A stretch of 64,000 bases of DNA. Origin: Ariolimax columbianus. Its lineage: Eukaryota > Mollusca > Gastropoda > Stylommatophora > Arionidae. The stretch covers positions 123,701,468 through 123,765,467 of the forward strand of contig JAVGWX010000003.1 of the NCBI GenBank assembly GCA_036924085.1. The letters run 5' to 3'. Below, one piece after another: positions 46,581-57,920 of this stretch. The notes under the pieces are model-generated. The model was not told the DNA's origin. It ran no database searches and saw nothing but the letters and a program-made list of their open reading frames with translations. Numbering within the stretch: position 1 is the first letter of the stretch; each line of letters starts with the position of its first letter. Both the position numbers and the translations under genes were made by a program.

Positions 46581-47149
46581 TTGGACAGAAGTGTTTGTCC
46601 CATGCTGTTAAAATGTAACAGATATTGATCATAGGAACCAAATTACACTTTCATGTAACATGCCTCTCAGATATTTATCTAGAAGATTCATTTTCTTACA
46701 CTCAACTAACTCTGTAATTTAGTGGCCTTATCTCTCTATTAATAAGTTATTCTTTTCTCCCAATATCAACATAAAAAACACTATTTTTGGCTTGAATAGA
46801 GCAAAACACAAGGAAATTGATTTATTACGTATCTAATCATTTACAACATTATTAATTCATATATCAATGACTAATCTTTCTAGTCAGAAACTTTTCAGCA
46901 TGTGCTGAGTGGAATCTCAGAAACTACTATACTGTTCTTTTGTCTGTCACTATCTTCTTCTATTACTACCAACAATATGCAATTAGTTTTCTTAATCGAC
47001 TATCTAACTACTGTATGATCTTGTAGTGCTCCAGAATCTGGCAATGTAACTGGTCCCTGACAGAAAATTATAGAAATGCACTACGTGCGTGACCTCTGAA
47101 CTCTCTGTTTCAGCTGACCTTAGCCTTTTAGTAGCCAAGTCGCAAGTTA
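46581..47149. other. No supported gene
   Basis: AT-rich spacer between LINE fragments. Confidence 0.4.
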
Positions 47150-48170
47150 GTTATGACTTCCATGCTGTCATACTGGCTGTTCCACACCTATCGGACAGCA
47201 ACACTGTCACAAATATATTCTTTGCTATTGCAATTATGTTAATGATCTTCCTTTCGCATTTGCAATCCGTCGTTATTAGCTGACTAAGGTATAAATAGCT
47301 TGACACTTGTTCCAGAATATCTCCATTTATGTGGTCAACTTGTATACACTCTTTCATTTTAGAGAATTCGATAACTTTAGTCTTTTTGAACTCATTTCCA
47401 GCCCACATTGCTGGCTGTTGCTGTCTATCTGTTCCATTAGGTTCTGCAGATGTACCGGATCCTCTGCCAATAACACTGTATCATCAGAATATCCTATATT
47501 ATTGGTACTTCGATCTCTTATATTCAATCCAGATATTTATATTATTCCATTGAGAATGTGTTCTGTATATACATTGAACAGGCCAGGTGACAGCACACAC
47601 ACACCTGTCTGAACCCTTTTTTATATCTTTACTTGGTGACGCCTTATTTCTAGTTCTCAAACACACTCATTGATCGCAATACAAGTTGTTATACGTTATA
47701 TTTATTATCCTTACCGTCCAGGTTGATATTATCCAAACGTTGTATTGGCCGTTCATGATTCACGTTATCAAATGCCTTAGTGCTATCATTAAAGAAAGCA
47801 TAAACGTCCTTTTGCATCTTCATGTATTTTTCCACAATCATTATCATACATAAAATCTCTTCTCTTGTTCCGCTGTTCTGTTTGAAACCAAACTGCTCAG
47901 TACGGACATTAATCTTCCCTTTCATTCTTTCCGGTATGATTTTAAGATATTTTGGTGACATGACTCATCAAACTTATCTACCGCTTTGGTCTTCTTAAGC
48001 AACATTATGAACTTTGAAATTGTTAGGTCGTGTGGTACGTGTCCTATTGTATATATGTCGTTACATAGATATGTGTTATATTTAGGGTGGACGCCGGTGG
48101 CCTTCTGTATACCGATATTAGTTCTTTCGTGCCTCGTTTGGGTCGAAGCTGAGACGAGCCCATGCAAAGC
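47150..48170 (-). mobile_element. LINE reverse-transcriptase domain, decayed
   Basis: The minus strand, in several frames, reads HVPHDLTISKFIMLLKKTKA, VRTEQFGFKQNSGTREEILC, MQKDVYAFFNDSTKAFDNVN, VCVLSPGLFNVYTEHI, IGYSDDTVLLAEDPVHLQNL (YSDD at 47491-47480), then DILEQVSSYLYLSQLITTD and INIIAIAKN. The blocks appear in RT order: template region, AFD, LSP, catalytic box, thumb. One catalytic residue pair is intact, but the frames are broken. The C-terminal end is absent or displaced. It belongs to the same lineage as the 24.6-kb and 50.7-kb fragments. Confidence 0.87.
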
Positions 48171-48229
48171 GATGGTCGCTACCTGCGACTACTTCAACGT
48201 CCGTGAATATTCGAGACTAGAGCGCTCGC

Positions 48230-50515
48230 GGCGCAAGACACATTTGGGGCAGCAGAAAACCTAGATGAGGACTATGAAAACCTCATCAGCACTATCATGA
48301 AGACACAAAAAGCCAGCCAAACTCCTACACCAAGCCACATAACAAGCCACGCCTCCTTAACCACCAAGAACCTTTTCGCCGCAGAAAGGACAGAACACCA
48401 GCAAACATCAAGGCGTTCAACATGTTCAGCAAACTGTGTCGGCAAAAGATCGCAGAAGACCACACCAGTTTTAGCAGACGAAAAGTTCTTGCAGCAGCAT
48501 AACCACGCAGAAGCGTCAAGCGAATCACTCGCTCCATCACGAGCACCAGCGCGTGATCCCATTTCTTAATGCAGCTGACGGAGCGAGAGTGGCCTCACGT
48601 CTGCAGATAGAAAGAGTTCTTTGCGGCTTCTACACGTTCTTATTCAAGTCATCGCTTCCTCTCCTTACCACTCCAACCAAAATACCTACACTTCCCTCAC
48701 TACTCCCAGCCTTCCTCATCTTAGAGATCCGAGGTGCAATTGATAGCATGGCCTTTGGCAAGTCCGCAGGCAAGGACGGAATCACGGTAGGGACACTAAA
48801 AGGATGTGGCCACCCACTCTAAGCAACGCTTGCATACCGATTCACAACGCTTTCTATAAGAGAAGGAACTCCCATCGGGCTGCCAGAGTCGAAGACTGTC
48901 TTACTATTCAAAAACGGATACGAAGAAGGCCTAGCTAAGTACCGCCCTTTAACCCTCCTCTCAGTACTGTTCAAAATGTTCCCCGAATGCCTCCTGACGA
49001 GGATCCGCAACACCCTCAAAAAAGCCCAACCGATAGAGCAGGCTGGGTTCAGGCGCACCTACAGCACGATGGACACCATAACCACGTGTTGTCGTTCATT
49101 AAGGCAGCAACAGAGCACCACACACCGCTAGTGTTAACATTCATATATTACGAAAAAGCGGTTGACTCGGTCGAATCAGAATATGTGGGGACAGCTCTGA
49201 AAGAGCAGGGAGTCAAAGCTGGCTACATAGACATGTTGAAACGTTGAGATGATGATGCATGACCACCATTCGTCAATTCTCACGAGCAATTAGCAATCGC
49301 CACAGAGAAAGATGTACGACAGGGCGACCCCTTCTTGCCCAACCTTTTCTCTGCATGTCTGGAGTCGACGATGAAACATTGCGAATGGAGCGAGTACGGT
49401 ATCGACATAAACGGGTGATTACTCAACCACCTAACATTCGCTGACGATATCACACTTATCACAGAGACACCCGCTGGAGCGAAATAGATTCTGGCATCGC
49501 TGGAAGCGGAGAGCAAGAAAGCAGACCTCACTATAAATATATTTAAAAAAACGAAAGCTATGAGCAGCCGTTTTGCGGAGCCCAATCTCTTGCCCCTAAA
49601 TAATATACCATTGGAGGATGTCGGGGATCAAGATGCTGAGCAGCACATGAGCTGCAGTGGTCAGCGACTCATAGCTGACTGCTAGCGTCGGTGCCAGCGA
49701 ACCATAGCTGCCAAGACTCTTCTACATCTTCACGCGGTGATCCTGGATAGCAGGCTGCAGCAGGGCAGACTGGCTAAGGAGAAGGGATCGAAAAGGGAAT
49801 GTTAACCCGGTACTTACAAAATGCTTGCTGAAGTCGGAGTGTTGGACCGAAAGGTGCAAATATCGCAGCCCAGCTGTAAACTACGACACAACGCATTCCG
49901 TTCTCTGGACTACATTCTGCTACTTACCCTTTTAGGGTTTGGTAGTGGGAGATTGAGAACGAACGAAGAAGAAGACGGATGTCGACGAATACATCTACAT
50001 CGGTCCGCATCCTCAACATAAAAATAACCTGAAGCCCGAGCTTGCCAGCCGCCGTCAAGCAGCCTGGGCCGCCTTAAACTCGATAAAGTCGGCAACAGAC
50101 GTCACAAGAGACACCAGACTGCGAGCTGACATATTCGACTCAGTGGTCCTACCAGCGCTATGCTATGGATGTGAAACCTGGTCTCTGACAAAAGCCACGG
50201 AGAACCATCTAAGGACAACACATGCCTCGCTCGAGCGTCGTCTCATGGATCTATCACTTAGGCTACAGCGCCAGATGGGTTTATACAACAGTGACATCCC
50301 GTTATTGTCACACGTCAAGGATCTCATCCATCATGCCGACAACTCCAAGCATCACTGGACTGGCCATGTAGTCACAAGGAAAGAAAAACGCTGGAGTCCA
50401 GCAACCACGCTGTGGTACTCACGTAGCAATAGAGACACCCCCCCCCCCGCCCCCCCAACCACACTAGATAGAAAGATTCGCTCGAGCTGCACAAACGGGC
50501 GATCCTGAAATAAAC
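48230..50515 (+). mobile_element. LINE ORF2 (RNase H-lacking), split by a family D insertion
   Basis: The plus strand reads EIRGAIDSMAFGKSAGKDGI, TVGTLKGCGH, LLFKNGYEEGLAKYRPLTLL, IEQAGFRRTYSTMD, VLTFIYYEKAVDSVE, then TFADDITLITETPAG with FADD at 49437-49448, and ADLTINI-type sequence to PLNNIPLEDV at 49623. After the inserted repeat it resumes DVDEYIYIGPHPQHKNN, QAAWAALNSIKSATDV, LPALCYGCETWSLTKATENH, LSLRLQRQMG and WTGHVVTRKEKRWSP. The RT order is complete but has frameshifts near 49090 and 49250 and a stop after PAGAK. A C-run (50440-50456) interrupts the end. Confidence 0.9.
49624..49976 (+). repeat. Family D short repeat inserted in LINE ORF
   Basis: The copy runs from GGGATCAAGATGCTGAGCAG to CGAACGAAGAAGAAGA and is flanked by GGATGTCG at 49616-49623 and 49977-49984. 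The duplicated codons (EDV / DV) show that the LINE frame was cut at this point. The central block AATGCTTGCTGAAGTCGGA matches family A. The tail is (GAA)3. Confidence 0.93.
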
Positions 50516-50519
50516 AAGT

Positions 50520-50735
50520 TAGTCATCCACTAGACAAGCCGTGCCCGGGACAGAATCGACTAGAAACCGAGATGATAACAGCACACACCCCCCCCCCCCC
50601 CCAAAAAAAAAATCACTGCTCGAGCCTAGCCCGCTAAGCAGAGAAATGCACACGGCTACTACCAACTCCCTCAAGGGTTTGGACCTGCATAAAGGATTAG
50701 TCCCTTGTAGATGCACAGGTCGACTAAGACATAGA
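50520..50735 (+). repeat. Interspersed repeat G, longer copy
   Basis: CCTAGCCCGCTAAGCAGAGA and GTAGATGCACAGGTCGACTA recur in shorter form at 13.85-13.92 kb. A C17/A10 homopolymer pair lies at 50587-50612. Confidence 0.55.
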
Positions 50736-51015
50736 TATGTGACTCGATCACCACCACATTTTTTCAGTGCTTCTATCGTGTCTATAGTAATGTCATCTGG
50801 TCAATGCGCTTTTCTTGTCTTCATTAATATTATAGCTCTTTCAACTTCTGATCTTAGAACTGAACGTCCTGATGTATTTTTTATTGCAGGTTAACAGCGT
50901 CTGTTATCGTGACAGAGAGCATCAACATATTCTGTCCAATTCCTTGTTATTTGTGTTGTCTCAATTAACATATTTCCTTCATTGTCATTAATACTACTAG
51001 AAACTAGTAATAACA
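50736..51015 (-). mobile_element. LINE RT N-terminal fragment
   Basis: The minus strand reads DNEGNMLIETTQITRNWTEY, VDALCHDNR, SGRSVLRSEVERAIILMKTR, then DDITIDTIEALKKCGGD. It matches the region before the RT of the 47-kb lineage (W-x-E-Y...SEV-A-I-x-x-M-K...P-D-I). It has one frameshift and is truncated at both ends. Confidence 0.8.
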
Positions 51016-51214
51016 TGTCAATAATGGCATACATTTATAGATGTCAATCAAAATGGAATGAAGTAAAATGAAAAGGTCGTATTGCTCTATAGCAGTGGTT
51101 CCAAAAGGGAATGGTTGGATTACATAAGAGGGGTAGGGGCGCTTATAGGCAGATGACGGTAGAAGGTCGTACAAGGTGGACTTTTCTGAACGTGATGTTT
51201 GCTTATTTGCGACA
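51016..51214. other. Short spacer
   Basis: Nothing recognised. Confidence 0.4.
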
Positions 51215-51855
51215 CCCTCCTTTTCCGAGACCACATGAGCCCACACTTTCCTTTCATGAGATCACATGAGCCCACACACTCCTTTCCTGAGACCACATGA
51301 GCCCACACAATCTTTTCCTGAGACCACATGAGCCCACACCCTCCTTTCCTGAGATCACATGAGCCCACACCCTCTTTTCCTGAGACCACATGAGCCCACA
51401 CACTCCTTTCCTGAGACCACATGAGCCCACACACTCCTTTTCTGAGACCACATGAGCCCACACCCTCCTTTCCTGAGAGCACATGAGCCCACAACCTCCT
51501 TTCATGAGAAAACATGAGCCCATGCCTTCCTTTCCTGAGACCACATGAGCCCACACCCTCCTTTCCTGAGACCACATGAGCCCACACCCTCCTTTCATGA
51601 GAAAACATGAGCCATGCCTTCCTTTCCTGAGACCACATAAGCCCACACACTCCTTTCCTGAGACCACATGAGCCCACACCCTCCTTTCCTGAGACCACAT
51701 GAGCCCACACACTTCTTTCCTGAGACCACATGAGCCCACACACTCCTTTTCTGAGACCACATGAGCCCACACCCTCCTTTCCTGAGACCACATGAGCCCA
51801 CACCCTCCTTTCATGAGAAAACATGAGCCATGCCCTCCTTTCCTGAGACCACATC
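51215..51855. repeat. 31-bp minisatellite, about 20 copies
   Basis: A 31-bp unit (key segments CCTTTCCTGAGACCACATGA and GCCCACACCCT) repeats about 20 times, with a recurrent variant GAAAACATGAGCC. Because 31 is not divisible by three, all minus frames stay open and read through the same text (VGSCGLRKG, AHVVSGKE). These frames are artefacts. Variant pairs recur about every 9-10 units, hinting at a higher-order repeat. Confidence 0.97.
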
Positions 51856-52129
51856 GGGCGTTTTCATTTGGATGTCTTTTATGTGTGTTGTTTTCTGTAA
51901 AAATATCGCATAACGTAATAAATTCATTATTTGCACAAGTAAAGAAGTCTCTGAGACTGAAAGTAGTCGTGTTCGAGATGTATCAATTATCTAACAGTTC
52001 AGAATTTCTCGGTGGTCTTGAACGCTTTAGACGTTTGTATTCCTGTCCTGATGCAGTTTCTGCAAGTCTTTTTAAAAACTATTATACTCCAGATCAATGG
52101 TGTTGGATGTTCTTCTGAAACCGCATTGG
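51856..52129. other. No supported gene
   Basis: Mixed sequence, possibly the edge of the next LINE. No motif readable. Confidence 0.3.
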
Positions 52130-53395
52130 ATTCAGTCAGTTGTCTTAGTCTCTGCTTCAGTTGAGGAGAAAGAAGCTAAATAGCGAAAGAATCGTCATGC
52201 AGACCATCAAATACTGAATGTGCTATACACAGGAAATGTTTGACCACCTTTAGAATATGGATTGCCAATTTGAGCAACAGCATCAAAATCCAACTTTGAA
52301 AAAAAACATTCAAACCAAGCAGAAATAATTGTTACAGGAGCTATGAAATTAACACCAAAAAGCAAATGAAGAAAATAACAAGGCTGCTACAACCATGACT
52401 GACAGAAGAGATTACCAAGTACTTCAACTGGCAGGAAAATTAAAACGGCTCCCAAATCAACCAATGAATTTAAAAAATGGAAGGATATAGCCGAAGCAAA
52501 CTCCAGAGAAGGGGCTTGGTTTGAAAAGCGAAAACACTAGCACTTCTGTGCCAGATCTTGAACGCATAAAGGCAGAGCCCCGAAAGACAAAGAGCATATT
52601 TCCACCATGGAATAGAACACAATTCTCAGAGCTGATAGACAACATATAAGACGTGATGAAAAAAGGCACACATGCAGAACTAGAGAGAAAACATATAGCT
52701 ATAGAATATATTTAAGGAACATATCCAGGCACTGAATGGACCAGCAAATACACAGATGTATCAGCAAAGAGACATATATTTAAAAAATTGAAAAGGAGGC
52801 GTTTACACAAAATTAAATAACGTACAAGAAATCCATAACTCGGTGGCTACTGGAACATTCCTAAATGTTCTGACTGCCGAGGCTGAGGCTGAAGAACTAG
52901 AAATAGCTGGTATAACCAATGCGGAAAACAAAAGCCATGTCAGAGACAATACAGTCTTCCTTACAGATTCCCTGTCGTGACGATGAGGCTAACGTCTGGT
53001 GAAGCAAAACACACTGATCAGACAATGTTAGCCAGGGTCAGGAGAGATATTCTGACCAAGACTCTCATCTGACCTCCTCGTTGGTCGTCCTGGGAACGGG
53101 CTGTCGTCGAGGACAACAGTCTGGCTAACAAGGTGAGGTTGGACGTGATCCTCATAGTAGTGAGCGACACGCAGATGAAGCAAAGCATAGCACAACCGCC
53201 TGAAGGAAACAGGTTCACCTTCATCAGCACGCTTGGTATGTGAGGAAAGCAACTTAACGTCCTTTTCAGGGCGCACAAAAAAGTAACCTACTCATTGGGC
53301 GCATTCGCAAACAACAACAACAGATTCCTTGTCAGTCATGATGGAAGAAAAACACTTGAATCAGATTACTAGTTTGAAGCGAAATCGAAGGATAT
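52130..53395 (+). mobile_element. RNase H-bearing LINE fragment, split by a family E repeat
   Basis: The plus strand, in shifting frames, reads LQLAGKLKRLPNQPMNLKN, ENTSTSVPDLERIKAEPRKT, FPPWNRTQFSEL, then GTEWTSKYTDVSA (the YTDGS box damaged), TAEAEAEELEIAGITNAEN (RNase H E region) and NTVFLTDSL (third acidic site). The frame is cut there by the family E insertion and continues for a few dozen codons after it. Many stops. This is a different lineage from the 20-kb element. Confidence 0.75.
52977..53319 (+). repeat. Family E repeat inserted in LINE RNase H region
   Basis: ACAGATTCCCTGTC (52963-52976) and ACAGATTCCTTGTC (53320-53333) form a 14-bp target-site duplication with one mismatch. The body has TAGTAGTGAGCGACACGCAG and GGGCGCACAAAAAAGTAACC, and the 3' end is (CAA)n. 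This copy defines both ends of the family. Confidence 0.94.
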
Positions 53396-54743
53396 GACAT
53401 CCGAGAGATCAAGTGCAAGAGCACTGCTCTGACAAAATACAAGCTGCTTCAAAGGCACACCTTCAAGTCCCCCAGAAGTCATGATCAACAGAGCTCGTCG
53501 TTGTGCGAATGAGCATTGGTTATAGTTCAATGAAAACATCCAGACAGCAGCACAAACAGGGAATATCAGAAAAATATACCATGGTATAAAGAAAGTTATT
53601 GATCTTGTGAGTAGGAAACAGCAACACTCAAATGCATCACTATTTTGAGCTCTACTCGTATGGCAATATAGTTACTCCCCCGGCCCTAGACGCTGTCAAA
53701 AGCTATCCCAGTATGTACGAACCATATTTATGAGATCTGAATAAAGCTATTGAAATCTTGGCCCCAGGCAGAGTACAAGACAGCGATGGAATACCACCTG
53801 ATTTGATCAAGCGTTGCAATTGTGTACTCTTGCAACTGCTGTACATGATGTTCTGTCAGTGCTGGAAAGATGCCATTATACTTCAAGATATGAGAGATGC
53901 ACAAATTGTAACATTATACAAAAACAAAAGTAATATAAATTACTGTAATAACTATCAAGGGTATCTCTCTACTCAATGCTGCAGACAAGAATTTCGCTAG
54001 AGTAATTTTACTTCAGCTACAAATATTGGCTGAGCGTGTGTATCCGGAGTCACAGTACGGATTTAGAACTAAAAGATCAACGATCGACATATGTTTCTCT
54101 TTGAGAACTTCAGCAAAGTCACGTGAGCAGAATGAGAACTTCTATTACGCCTTCATTTGCGTGACAAATGCATATAACTTGATTAGTAGCGATGAACTCT
54201 TCAACATCCTCACTAAGCAAAAAATGTTTGTCCAAGTAAACTGCAACAACTAATAACATCGTTCCAAGACGGCGTTGCAGGAACAGTCCAATTTGATATT
54301 AGCATATAAAAACCATTTGGTATTCGCAGTTGTGTCAAACAAGGCTGTTTTCTGGCCCCGACATTGTTTGGAATCGTCTTTGCTCTGTAAATAAAGCATT
54401 TGTTTGGTAACTCAAATGAAGGAATCTGTCTTCACATTGCGGTCGTATCGTGGGCTGTTTAACCTTGCAAGGCTCACCGCCAAAAAGAAGGTCAAGGAGA
54501 TCACCATCAGGGACTCGATTTTTGCTGATGACGTTGAAATTGTTCCGCACAATCAGCAGGAACTTCAGAGTTTGATAGATTGCATCTCCCAGGCTTGCAA
54601 AGATTTTAGTGATCACAATAAGTCTCAACAAAACAACTGTGCTAATTCAGGAGGTAGATGCCACGCCGACTATTAGAATTGATAATTATCAAGTGACAGC
54701 TGTGAGCCAATTTATATACCTAGGGTTCTTCGTCAACGACAAG

Positions 54744-54803
<60 letters not shown>

Positions 54804-55310
54804 ACCCAAAAATAGACAGTCGCATTGGCAAAGCCGCTGCTACGTTTGCTCAATTCACAACGCATTTTGGAAAATAACTAGAAACTCCCAATTTAAACAA
54901 AGGCCATAGTGTACAATGCATGTGCCGTTGGCACACTCTTATATGGCAGCGAGGCTTGAGCAACCTATGCCAAACAAGAGCACATGCTTAACACCGTCCA
55001 TCTGCGGCGTCTGCGATTCCTCCTTGGAATTACATTTAGGGACAAGGTAACAAATGTAGAGGTGAACTCTCATTAGACAACGAAAGATCATACAGCTTAA
55101 TCATGTTTTTCGCATGGAAGATGGTCGCATTTCTAAAGATATTTCTATAGACAGTTGACGAATGTCAAGAAAACAGTCGGTCATCTGCAGTTTAGGTTCA
55201 AAGGTGTGTAAGTGTGAAATGAAGGCCCTTGACATGAGTCTTGACAGCCTTGGAAGGCGAAGCTGCGGGCCGGTCCAAGTGGAGGTGTACACTTAAAGGT
55301 CACCTCACCA
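53396..55310 (+). mobile_element. LINE ORF2, RT to C-terminal end, decayed
   Basis: The plus strand, in shifting frames, reads NREYQKNIPWYKE-type, LAPGRVQDSDGIPPDLIKRC, DMRDAQIVTLYKNKSN, RVYPESQYGFRTKRSTIDIC and LISSDELFNIL, then VKQGCFLAPTLFGIVFAL. The catalytic FADD codons lie at 54531-54542. It continues NNYQVTAVSQFIYLGFFVND, a long (CT)n insertion, DSRIGKAAATFAQFTTHFGK, LYGSEA-type, and LGITFRDKVTN to VFRMEDGRISKD. It is nearly a full RT plus tail, with many stops. The A-P-G...S-D-G-I-P-P and YLG...N boxes make the assignment firm. Confidence 0.88.
54748..54802. repeat. (CT)n microsatellite inside the LINE frame
   Basis: About 27 CT units lie where sister LINEs encode a short SLSLD-type segment between YLG and the DxRIGKA block, so the run appears to have expanded from coding sequence. 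Confidence 0.97.
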
Positions 55311-55954
55311 TTGGTGAAGAGAAGCGTTTGGTATAAGTTTTGAGTTGTATTATTAGCTTCTCTTACCGATCGTTGAAAACCGCTATTCTGAGTAATGAAT
55401 TTTATAGTGTATGGTTGGGACGCACCAGGTATGAGTTTGTTTACCAAGGGTGCGGTTACACGAACAAGTTTGGATACCATTACTCTAGAGTCTAGTTAGC
55501 TCGTTGTGATTCAACCGAGAGTCTTTTACATATAGCATTTGCAATTCTTGTTTGCGTCATTCGTATCATTTCGATCCTTCCAAATAATAAATATAATGTT
55601 GTCTTGAGAATACAACCAAACACTTACACTGTAACTGCAATGAGCAACTTATATTTTCATTTCAATAGACCATGTAAAACGATAACTGTCCAAAAGTAGA
55701 AGCTCTGTTTACATTTTGAAGTTCCAATAACGCTGGGTTCGTTAATTATTAAAAACCAATTGAAGTGCAGTGTCAAAGTTCGGATCGTTAATAAGTGACG
55801 TCAGTACTACGCAATGCTGATAATTCGTGAAAGTAAGTTTCATTCGGTTTTGATCCTACATAACCAATAATAATAATTTTAATAGCAATAACAACAAAAA
55901 CAATAATAAATCGGCTCAGGTGTCTCGATGGGGAGGTGAGGGGTCTCATTGGTC
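55311..55954. other. No supported gene
   Basis: AT-rich sequence with TAA/CAA-rich patches at 55865-55910. Confidence 0.4.
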
Positions 55955-56103
55955 TCCGTCAGGTAAGGTGTCCGTCAGGTAAGGTGTCCGTCAGGTAAGG
56001 TGTCCGTCAGGTAAGGTGTCCGTCAGGTGTGGTCTCCGTCAGGTAAGGTGTCCGTCAAGTAAGGTGTCCGTCAGGTAAGGTTTCCGTCAGGTAAGGTTGT
56101 CCG
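55955..56103. repeat. 16-bp minisatellite, about 9 copies
   Basis: The unit GTGTCCGTCAGGTAAG repeats with few substitutions. Confidence 0.96.
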
Positions 56104-56104
56104 T

Positions 56105-56290
56105 CTCTGGTGCCGCAGGTCGTCGATTCTAATTACGATGGATACTGGAATTTTTTTCCGTGGATCTTCTGGTAAAAATGCCCATGTTCTCTAGGTAGTG
56201 GGATTGAATTCGCGTGTCAGTGTCGAGCACGTTAAAAATCCTTTGGCAGTTAGAAATCTAAAAGATTAGGTTTAACGGCCGCTGCCCGGA
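56105..56290 (+). repeat. SINE family C, plus copy
   Basis: CCGTGGATCTTCTGGTAAAA, GCGTGTCAGTGTCGAGCACG and GTTAAAAATCCTTTGGCAGT follow the order of the minus copy at 35.44-35.65 kb. The tRNA-like head is degraded and abuts the 16-bp array. Confidence 0.7.
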
Positions 56291-56773
56291 CAAAATTTGA
56301 AAATCAGGTTAAACATCTACCGAAACTATTTGTACTTTTCCCCAGACCTAATAATACATATTACGGATAGCCAATAGCCTTCGGATGCATGGCAACAGAC
56401 AAAAACATGCCTGTTTGAATACCAGGATTCCAAGTATTTTGAATATTTTTTTTTCAATGGGAGCTAACAATGAAATATGTTACTTCTCCCTCGTGCGTCT
56501 TATTGACTACCAGTTGGGATCTTGTCTCTCCTGCACTTTGTTGCCCTTTATTTTTACTTGTCGCGTCATAACGCCTCACTACAGTAATAGAATGAATGCC
56601 ATCACACTGTGGCATACCAGGATATGTGACAGGCTAGTAAGGAAGGGAGCAACACGGAAACAAAAAGAAGAAATAATCACTTTCCAAGAAAAGAAGACCC
56701 TTATCCAAGCCATAAGGAAAGTCGACGAAACGGGAAACAACTTTCACTGATTTGATCAAGACAAGCGAGTGAT
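56291..56773. other. No supported gene
   Basis: A 121-codon plus frame at 56385-56750 contains ITLWHTRICDRLVRKGATRK but I cannot assign it. Confidence 0.3.
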
Positions 56774-56900
56774 CCTTTTCTTCTTCTTCTTCTTCTTCTT
56801 CGTACGCTAGTTACAGTGATATACGTTGCACTGTTTTGTTAAGCCTGTGGCCCAGTGCATCCGATTTCAACAGGCGTTTGTGTAGGGATACCATCCTTAG
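56774..56900 (-). repeat. SINE fragment with A-type core and (GAA)n tail
   Basis: The reverse complement carries TGAAATCGGATGCACTGGGC, the family A core, AACAGTGCAACGTATATCAC, and ends TAGCGTACGAAGAAGAAG with (GAA)n. The terminal AGCGTACGAAGAAG is identical to the RNase H LINE end at 40.35 kb. Confidence 0.75.
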
Positions 56901-57394
56901 CCTTTGACTGTCCCCATCCTGTCTGCAAGGCTGCAGTTGTTTGTGGTTAGAGTTGTCTCTCTTAGGGAAGTTGTCTTGCTGGACTATCGATTCTTCCCTA
57001 CTCGTGTCTATAGGGTGTTGTGATGATATGATATGATATGATATGAGGGACTAGGTACTAGTTTTTCAAGTATCTCGGAAGAGAGGCAGTCCAGTGTGTC
57101 TGTGTCCCAGGATCGTCACGTCCTGCCAGAAACGTAGCATATGCATGTGTGTGGGGTATCTCTTTGCTCCCTTTGACTCCTCTGCAGTGATGGTACGCCT
57201 GGCATTCTCCGCCACCTGTGAGGTTGTCACAATAGGGCAGAAGTGCAATGTCCGCTGGCCTGCATCTCTTCTGCGTCCATTGGGATGACTGATAGCAGAC
57301 AGAGGTAAAGAGCGAGGCATGAGTGCACTTAACCAGGGGACAGCCTGGTCATGGCACGGAGATGTTGTTCGCCTGGTGTGCGGACATATCTCAT
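56901..57394. other. Spacer beside rDNA relic; ATGAT pentamer run
   Basis: (ATATG)n at 57017-57046. The stretch 57060-57394 lies just beyond the 28S end and could be intergenic rDNA spacer, but I have no independent signature. An 84-codon minus frame there is not recognised. Confidence 0.35.
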
Positions 57395-57822
57395 GATCAA
57401 GGGCTGAGTCTCAACAGTTCGCAGTGAGGTGGCTGCTCTACTGCTTTCGTCACCCAGACCGAGAACTAAGTCTTCTACAAGTGGTTTCACACCTCAACGA
57501 CGTATGGGGTGAATATCGAGCAGCTCCCCGCCCGCTTTGATCGGCAGGACGGCAGAGACCTCTTTCTGCGGCTCGACCGGGTCTGGCTGACACGCCAGCG
57601 CCAGGTCCCAACCATATCGTTCCCTCCCGTCGCAGTGGTTCTGAGATTCAGGGCGGGATTCCGGCTTAGGGGTGTTCGCCGTAATCCCTCATATGGTAGC
57701 CTCGCACCATTGGCTTATCAGCCAAGCACGTGGACCACGTGTCTGAGACCTGCGGTTCCTCTCGGATTGAGCAGGATTACCGTTTTCCGAGGGTCTAATT
57801 CCAGCACACGTTCCCTATTAGA
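57395..57822 (-). pseudogene. 28S rRNA 3' end, pseudogene fragment
   Basis: The reverse complement carries CTAATAGGGAACGTG, GGTAATCCTGCTCA, GAGAGGAACCGCAGGT, CCAATGGTGCGAGGCTACCA, then AGAGCAGCCACCTCACTGCG and GTTGAGACTCAGCCCTTGAT. These are the conserved 3' blocks of animal 28S, in order. The stretch between TTAGACC and GGTAATCC (about 57782-57792) lacks some 40-50 nt present in functional 28S (remembered, not aligned). Its 5' side is fused directly to 18S sequence. The missing 18S end, ITS1, 5.8S, ITS2 and most of 28S show that this is not a transcription unit. Confidence 0.85.
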
Positions 57823-57880
57823 CCCAACGAAAGTTCTCTCGGCCTGTCAATCATTACAGTGTTGAGTGAAATTAAGCCGC

Positions 57881-57920
<40 letters not shown>

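Noticed and set aside
51120..51854. 244-codon minus frame with repeated AHVVSGKEG-type text
   Set aside because: Entirely the 31-bp array. The same text appears in every minus frame, as expected for a unit length not divisible by three.
57060..57394. 28S or spacer continuation, or a small protein gene on the minus strand
   Set aside because: No conserved rRNA block is recognisable past about 57395 and the frame has no known motif. Left as unassigned spacer.
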